A DNA stretch of 64,000 nt. Origin: Archivesica marissinica. Lineage: Eukaryota; Mollusca; Bivalvia; Venerida; Vesicomyidae. The stretch is from NCBI GenBank assembly GCA_014843695.1, contig CM026404.1, positions 1,260,261 to 1,324,260 of the forward strand, in the 5' to 3' direction. Below the pieces are notes generated by a model. The model ran no database searches. It was given only the letters and a program-made list of their open reading frames with translations, and was not told where the DNA came from. How positions within the stretch are numbered: the stretch's first letter is position 1; each line of letters opens with the position of its first letter. The translations under genes were made by a program, and so were the position numbers. Below are positions 51,001 to 60,000 of this stretch, piece after piece.

Positions 51001-54000
51001 ATAGTTACGTGTGTGTTTTACGTTTATATAGAGTTATATAGTTACGTTACGTTATATAGTTATATATATATAGTTACGTGTGTGTTTTACATTTATTTAT
51101 CGTCCCTACTTGTTGCCCATATAAACGACGCCGCCTGAAGAGATTAGCCATTTTAGAGGATAGTGCAATGATACTGAGAGAGACCCATTCCAGAGTCTCC
51201 TCTGGTTCTTTTACATGCACGGTGTAAAGCACCGACACGAAACCTCGGTTTAACGTCCCATCTGAAAGACTGTTAATTTTATTATGGTCAGACGGGGGAT
51301 CGAACCTGCGATCCCTGGATTACCAGTCCGGGGGATCGAACCTGATCGAGCAAAAGAATCCTAGCTAGGTGAAGTCATAGAAATGAACTATGAAGTCCTA
51401 TTGGTGGTTGTTTAACAACCTTAATTGGTATATGCCACTGGCACTGGTGACAAACTGTCTGCTGATAATTATATACTGTGCAAGTTGTTGAAGTCAATAT
51501 GCAGCTTAGTGCATGGTCAAACTGTTTTCATTTTGTCTCTATGGGAAAAGACACCTAGGATTCTTTTGAATTGGTGCTGTAACAATACTTAGTAGCTAAT
51601 ACATATAACAGTATAATAGTAGACTGCTAGTTGTTATGAAGGGTGGAATGTGGGGGGGTACCTTTATCTATATTTCCCATTCTGCCTGCATTGAATTAAC
51701 CCTTTCAACACTACAGGTCTCTAAGTAGACTTACAAAAGGTGTACATCCATATGAGCCGGTTCGTGACGAGCCTTGTTAAACTGTTAATGTAAAAATGTA
51801 AAATACAATATTTTTGTTGTCGATATAAATTGTTCTCGATCCGCAAAATGTGAACGGGGATGAAAATTAAGCAATTAATTAATAATGTCTTAAATCTCTC
51901 AGTATTAGATACATCTTCAAATATTTATACATGCTTATATATGATATCAGGTGCACAATGTAGGATCGGAGGGAGACAAGAAGGAGAAATTGACCATTAG
52001 AGGCGGGTTCCAACACATGATCAAGGAGGAGGGATTTAGATCGATGTGGCGAGGTAACGGCATTAACGTCGTTAAAATTGCTCCAAGACAGGGCATAAAG
52101 TTCTTGATTTATGAGCAGGTAAGACAACAGAAACTCACTATAATAACACAGTACAATTATAGAGACATTACTGGTTTTTCTATTACCTCCCTTGATGGAT
52201 AAAGTCAGATTTATCCCTAAATGTATATTGGTCCTTTCAGTTTGAATCCTTTGTTTTTACTGTTGTCGTCTAAACAGATATTGCTTTAGGATAAATGTAA
52301 TTTTATCAAAATTGTGTTAATTAATTGAACCTATTTTTACAGTAAGGTATCCATTGGACATGCTAAAGGATATTTGTCGAGATTTAATAATTTCATAATT
52401 ATAAGACGCGAATACAGATAAGAATGGAAAACATGTGGTGCAAAGGAAACAGCGATAAAAACAGAGGAAACCAATTAAGAGGACCAATATACTATTAGGA
52501 GTATTCAAGGGCAGTAACTGACTAATGTTTCTCATTATGAATAGGTACAATTATGAATATATTCGCTATTCTGTTTAAATGTCTCTAGTAACTACATGAT
52601 GCAGTATGTGTATCTGGCTGTCTGTAAACTATTCTGGTTTACATTATTCTGCTGTTTAAGTAACCCAATTAGTTCTCCATCTTATCTTCCTTTATATTGT
52701 GTGTTTTAGTTGAAGCCAGAAGACAAGGACCTTGGAGTAGTACGATCGTTTGTAGTTGGAGCCTGGGCCGGTTTAATTTCTCAGGCACTCATATACCCGA
52801 TGGAGGTAAGATTCAGTACATGTAGTTCTAAGCTGTTTTGGTTAATAGGTGCAGTTGTTATTACATTGTTCATGCTCACAATCAGTATTAGAAGTGCACG
52901 TTGGTGTTCATGCTCACAATCAGTATTAGAAATGCACGTTGGTGTTCATGCTCACAATCAGTATTAGAAGTGCACGTTGGTGTTCATGCTCACAATCAGT
53001 ATTAGAAGTGCACGTTGGTGTTCATGCTCACAATCAGTATTAGAAGTGCATGTTGGTGTTCATGCTCACAATCAGTATTAGAAGTGCACATTGGTGTTCA
53101 TGCTCACAATCAGTATTAGAAGTGCACATTGGTGTTCATGCTCACAATCAGTATTAGAAATGCATGTTGGTGTTCATGCTCACAATCAGTATTAGAAGTG
53201 CACGTTGGTGTTCATGCTCACAATCAGTATTAGAAATGCATGTTGGTGTTCATGCTCACAATCAGTATTAGAAGTGCATGTTGGTGTTCATGCTCACAAT
53301 CAGTATTAGAAGTGCACATTGGTGTTCATGCTCACAATCAGTATTAGAAATGCATGTTGGTGTTCATGCTCACAATCAGTATTAGAAGTGCACGTTGGTG
53401 TTCATGCTCACAATCAGTATTAGAAATGCATGTTGGTGTTCATGCTCACAATCAGTATTAGAAGTGCATGTTGGTGTTCATGCTCACAATCAGTATTAGA
53501 AGTGCACATTGGTGTTCATGCTCACAATCAGTATTAGAAATGCATGTTGGTGTTCATGCTCACAATCAGTATTAGAAGTGCACGTTGGTGTTCATGCTCA
53601 CAATCAGTATTAGATATGCACGTTGGTGTTCATGCTCACAATCAGTATTAGAAGTGCACGTTGGTGTTCATGCTCACAATCAGTATTAGAAATGTATCAG
53701 GGCCCGCGCTGGCAATAGCCAGAGTAGCCATTGGCTAAAATATGGCAAAATTGGCTAATAAAAACTCAGTTTGGCTAAAATGATAAACACTGCAAAAATC
53801 TGTAAAGTGAAGAACTTACATCTTAATGATAAATAAACCATGACAAGTCAAGAGCTTACATCTTAATGATAAATAAACCATGACAAGTGAAGAACTTACA
53901 TCTTAATGATAAATAAACCATGACAAGAACTTACATCTTAATGATAAATAAACCATGACAAGAACTTACATGTTAATGATAAATAAACCAAGACAAGAAC

Positions 54001-57000
54001 TTACATCTTAATGATAAATAAACCATGACAAGTCAAGAACATACATCTTAATGATAAATAAACCATGACAAGTGAAGCACTTACATCTTAATGATAAATA
54101 AACCATGACAAGTGAAGCACTTACATCTTAATGATAAATAAACCATGACAAGTAAAGAACTTACATCTTAATGATAAATAAACCATAACAAGTCAAGAAC
54201 ATACATCTTAATGATAAAATAAGCCATGAAGTCAAGAACTTACATTCGACCCCCAAACAATCTGGCCATTCTCTCATAAATCTGAAAAGCCAGTGGGCCT
54301 GTTTCTAAGCAAATCTTGGGCATGTTGAAAAATTTATTTTTTCAAATTTCCTGTCTCTGAAACGACAATCGTAAAATAACCAATGACTAAATCAATCAAC
54401 CATTGTTTTCTGTTTACAACCCATTAGCGGCTGTAACACCTCAATTATAGCCCCCAATAAGGCCCTAATAGCGACTGTAACACCTCAATTATAGTCCCCA
54501 ATAAGGCCCCAATAGCAGCTGTAACACCTCAATTATAGCCCCCAATAAGGCCCCATTAGCGGCTGTAACACCTCAATTATAGCCCTCAATTAGCCCCCAA
54601 TAGCGGCTGTAACACCTCAATTATAGCCCCCAATAGCGGCTGTAACACCTCAATTATAGCCCTCAATTAGGCCCCAATAGCAGCTGTAACACCTCAATTA
54701 TAGCCCCCAATAGCGGCTGTAACACCTCAATTATAGCCCCCAATAAGGCCCCATTAGCGGCTGTAACACCTCAATTATAGCCCTCAATTAGGCCCCATTA
54801 GCGGCTGTAACACCTCAATTATAGTCCCCAATAGCGGCTGTAACACCTCAATTATAGCCCCCAATAGCGGCTGTAACACCTCAATTATAGCCTTCAATTA
54901 GGCCCCAATAGCAGCTGTAACACCTCAATTATAGCCCCCAATAAGGCCCCATTAGCGGCTGTAACACCTCAATTATAGCCCTCAATTAGGCCCCATTAAC
55001 GGCTGTAACACCTCAATTATAGTCCCCAATAGCGGCTGTAACACCTCAATTATAGTCCCCAATAGCAGCTGTAACACCTCAATTATAGCCCCCAATAGCG
55101 GCTGTAACACCTCAATTATAGCCCTCAATTAGGCCCCAATAGCAGCTGTAACACCTCAATTATAGCCCCCATTAGCGGCTGTAACACCTCAATTATAGCC
55201 CTCAATTAGGCCCCATTAGCGGCTGTAACACCTCAATTATAGCCCCCAATAAGGCCCCAATAGCGGCTGTAACACCTCAATTATAGCCCCCAATAGCGGC
55301 TGTAACACCTCAATTATAGTCCCCAATAGCGGCTGTAACACCTCAATTATAGCCCCCCAATAGCGGCTGTAACACCTCAATTATAGCCCCCAATAGCGGC
55401 TGTAACACCTCAATTATAGCCCCCAATAGCGGCTGTAACACCTCAATTATAGCCCTCAATTAGGCCCCATTAACGGCTGTAACACCTCAATTATAGTCCC
55501 CAATAGCGGCTGTAACACCTCAATTATAGTCCCCAATAGCGGCTGTAACACCTCAATCATAGCCCCCAATAGCGGCTGTAACACCTCAATTATAGCCTTC
55601 AATTAGGCCCCAATAGCAGCTGTAACACCTCAATTATAGCCCCCAATAAGGCCCCATTAGCGGCTGTAACACCTCAATTATAGCCCTCAATTAGGCCCCA
55701 TTAACGGCTGTAACACCTCAATTATAGTCCCCAATAGCGGCTGTAACACCTCAATTATAGTCCCCAATAGCGGCTGTAACACCTCAATTATAGCCCCCAA
55801 TAGCGGCTGTAACACCTCAATTATAGCCCTCAATTAGGCCCCAATAGCAGCTGTAACACCTCAATTATAGCCCCCATTAGCGGCTGTAACACCTCAATTA
55901 TAGCCCTTAATTAGGCCCCATTAGCGGCTGTAACACCTCAATTATAGCCCCCAATAAGGTCCCAATAGCGGCTGTAACACCTCAATTATAGCCCCCAATA
56001 GCGGCTGTAACACCTCAATTATAGTCCCCAATAGCGGCTGTAACACCTCAATTATAGCCCCCCAATAGCGGCTGTAACACCTCAATTATAGCCCCCAATA
56101 GCGGCTGTAACACCTCAATTATAGCCCCCAATAGCGGCTGTAACACCTCAATTATAGTCCCCAATAGCGGCTGTAACACCTCAATTATAGTCCCCAATAG
56201 CGGCTGTAACACCTCAATTATAGCCCCCAATAGCGGCTGTAACACCTCAATTTTAGCCCTCAATTAGGCCCCAATAGCAGCTGTAACACCTCAATTATAG
56301 CCCCCAATAAGGCCCCATTAGCGGCTGTAACACCTCAATTATAGCCCCCAATAAGGCCCCAATAGCGGCTGTAACATCTCAATTATAGCCCCCAATAGCG
56401 GCTGTAACACCTCAATTATAGTCCCCAATAGCGGCTGTAACACCTCAATTATAGCCCCCAATAGCGGCTGTAACACCTCAATTATAGCCCCCAATAGCGG
56501 CTGTAACATCTCAATTATAGCCCCCAATAGCGGCTGTAACACCTCAATTATAGCCCCCAATAGCGGCTGTAACACCTCAATTATAGCCCCCAATAAGGCC
56601 CTAATAGCGGCTGTAACACCTCAATTATAGCCCCCAATAGCGACTGTAACACCTCAATTATAGCCCCCAATAGCGACTGTAACACCTCAATTATAGTCCC
56701 CAATAGCGGCTGTAACACCTCAATTATAGCCCCCAATAACGGCTGTAACACCTCAATTATAGTCCCCAATAGCGGCTGTAACACCTCAATTATAGCCCCC
56801 AATAAGGCCCTAATAGCGGCTGTAACACCTCAATTATAGCCCCCAATAGCGGCTGTAACACCTCAATTATAGCCCCCAATAGCAGCTGTAACACCTCAAT
56901 TATAGCCCCCAATAGCGGCTGTAACACCTCAATTATAGCCCCCAATAGCGGCTGTAACACCTCAATTATAGCCCCCAATAGCGGCTGAAACACCTACATT

Positions 57001-60000
57001 ATAGCCCCCAATAAGGCCCCATTAGCGGCTGTAACACCTCAATTATAGCCCCCAATAGCGGCTGTAACACCTCAATTATAGCCCCCAATAAGGCGATTAA
57101 ACAACTAATTGATCCTGCTGAGAAACTCTCAAAACATTAACATACCACTTGTTCACGACGGCGGCCATTTTGGATTTTGTGCTCTATGGAGTTACTTCGC
57201 AATTTCCCAGAGGGTCATGGGCGCTCATTTTCTTCTAAAATGGTCCAGGTAGCATTATCAACAATAAAAAAAAGGTAGGAACATAATAGTCACGGAACCT
57301 TGGGAAATGACCCTACTACATACGACTTGCTGTAAGATTAACATGAATTTTGTTACTGATTTTCTTATTAACTGTTTGTATGTTAGAGATATCATTAGAC
57401 AGTATCTATAAGTTTTATGTCACAGTTTCGGTAATGAATAAATATCAAAGCACAATTGTAATTCCAGGTCTTGAAAACCCGAATGTCCATCAGTAAGACA
57501 GGGCAATATAAAGGATATATAGACCTTGCTTGCCAATTATTCAAGACCGAAGGAGCACGTGCATTTGGTGCTGGCTTCGTACCAGAGATGGTTGGTGTTG
57601 TGCCATTTGCCGGAATAGAGCTGTGCATATATGAGGTAAGTAAAACCGCGAACACCAGAATTACCCATAATTTATAAGGGGAAAGCGTGTATCGCCTATA
57701 GATAAAATGAGACATGTGCAGACAAAATATACATGAAAAAGAACAGAAGGATTAATAATCAATTTATTATATTATTATTTATTATACTCGCAAATAATTT
57801 TCGTGAACCGATCATTTATCACCAGATCGGACAGATGGGTTTTCTCCGAGTTCCTCCCACACGAATGACCATATCTACGCTTTCATCCGCGCCAACGAGA
57901 GTGATTAATATAAGTTGTTAAAACTTGCTTCGTTTAAATAAATAGTTTAAGCTTAAAATCAATTTGGGTCTGGTAATTCCAAACTTTTTCATTTTGGCCT
58001 CATTTAAAAAAGAAAAGAAAATGTAACCAATGGTCTATTTGTATTGGAGGACCCAATCTAATGGTGATATAACTTATGGTCCAACCCATTTGTATATGTT
58101 GTATATGTATGACTGTATTGAAATGATTTCATTGTATTTATAAATGTATATTTATGTATTTGTAGACATTAAGAAGGTTGTACATGCAAAAACACGAGGA
58201 CAAACAACCTACTAAGACTGTTGACTCGATGTTTGGTGTCACGGGTGCCGTATGTGCAGTTGCTGCCACATATCCATTTGCATTGGTTAGAACCCAAATG
58301 CAGACACAAGGTTGGTTTCTCTTCTATTGTTATTAGGGTGTTTAAAGTTACATGTTAGAGTGGGTGGTGTCATTGACATGAAATCACTTGCCTTTCACCG
58401 GTGTAGATTTCAACGGTTGGTGGCACTACCTGATTGCACTGAGTGTAAACCTGTTTATATATGTAGGTCACCCGGTACCTGTCTCGGTGTAAACCTGTTT
58501 GTGTAGGTAGCATCTGGTACCTGTCTCTGTGTAAACCTGTTTGTGTAGGTAGCACCCGGTACCTGTCTCGGGGTAAACCTGTTTGTGTAGGTAGCATCTG
58601 GTACCTGTCTCTGTGTAAACCTGTTTGTGTAGGTAGCACCCGGTACCTGTCTCGGTGTAAACCTGTTTGTATAGGTAGCATCCTGTACCTGTCTCTGTGT
58701 AAACCTGTTTGTGTAGGTAGCACCCGGTACCTGTCTCGGTGTAAACCTGTTTGTATAGGTAGCATCCTGTACCTGTCTCTGTGTAAACCTGTTTGTGTAG
58801 GTAGCATCCTGTACCTGTCTCTGTGTAAACCTGTTTGTATATGTAGCATCCGGTACCTGTCTCGGTGTAAACCTGTTTGTGTAGGTAGCATCCGGTACCT
58901 GTCTTGGTGTAAACCTGTTTGTATATGTAGCATCCGGTACCTGTCTCGGTGTAAACCTGTTTGTGTAGGTAGCATCCGGTACCTGTCTCGGTGTAAACCT
59001 GTTTGTGTAGGTAGCATCCGGTACCTGTCTCGGTGTAAACCTGTTTGTATAGGTAGCATCCGGTACCTGTCTCGGTGTAAACCTGTTTGTGTAGGTAGCA
59101 TCTGGTACCTGTCTCGGTGTAAACCTGTTTGTATAGGTAGCATCCGGTACCTGTCTCGGTGTAAACCTGTTTGTATATGTAGCATCTCGTACCTGTCTCG
59201 GTGTAAACCTGTTTGTATAGGTAGCATCCGGTACCTGTCTCGGTGTAAACCTGTTTGTATAGGTAGCATCCGGTACCTGTCTCGGTGTAAACCTGTTTGT
59301 ATAGGTAGCATCCGGTACCTGTCTCGGTGTAAACCTGTTTGTATATGTAGCATCTGGTACCTGTCTCGGTGTAAACCTGTTTGTGTAGGTAGCATCCGGT
59401 ACCTGTCTCGGTGTAAACCTGTTTGTATATGTAGCATCTGGTACCTGTCTCGGTGTAAACCTGTTTGTATATGTAGCATCTGGTACCTGTCTCAGTGTAA
59501 ACCTGTTTATACAGTTAGCATCCGGTACCCATCTCATGTGATTTCAAGCTTACATAGAGATATGATGCCAAGCTTACATCGAGATCCAATTTCCCCCCAA
59601 ATAATTGTTGTGGAATACGACACACCAAGTGGGAAGGGGGCACATCCCAAGTGGGAAGGGGGTATACCCCAAGTGGAAGGGGGGCACACCCCAAGTGGGA
59701 AGGGGATATATCCCAAGTGGGAGGAGGCACACCCCAAGTGGAAGGGGGGCACACCCCAAGTGGGAAGGGGGCACACCCCAAGTGGGAAGGGGATATATCC
59801 CAAGTGGAAGGGGGGCACATCCCAAGTGGGAGGAGGCACACCCCAAGTGGAAGGGGGGCACACCCCAAGTGGGAAGGGGGCACACCCCTAGTGGAAGGGG
59901 GGCACACCCCAAGTGGGAAGGGGGCACACCCCAAGTGGGAGGGGATATACCCCAAGTGGGAAGGGGGCACACCCCAAGTGGGAGGGGGCACACCCCATAT

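Noticed and set aside
51951..52805. A second carrier gene (paralogue)
   Set aside because: Only two exons are repeated. Flanking introns, the SINE and the 38-bp array are repeated with them, and no second set of exons 5 or 8-10 exists in the window.
53699..53800. Start of another hAT element (CAGGGCCCGCGCTGGC)
   Set aside because: No matching inverted end was found in the following 3.7 kb, so it is noted only as a possible truncated end.
58370..59537. Antisense open frames of 360-369 codons with a 14-residue repeat
   Set aside because: The 42-bp unit is divisible by three, so lack of stops in one unit propagates. Two overlapping frames are open at once, which argues against coding.
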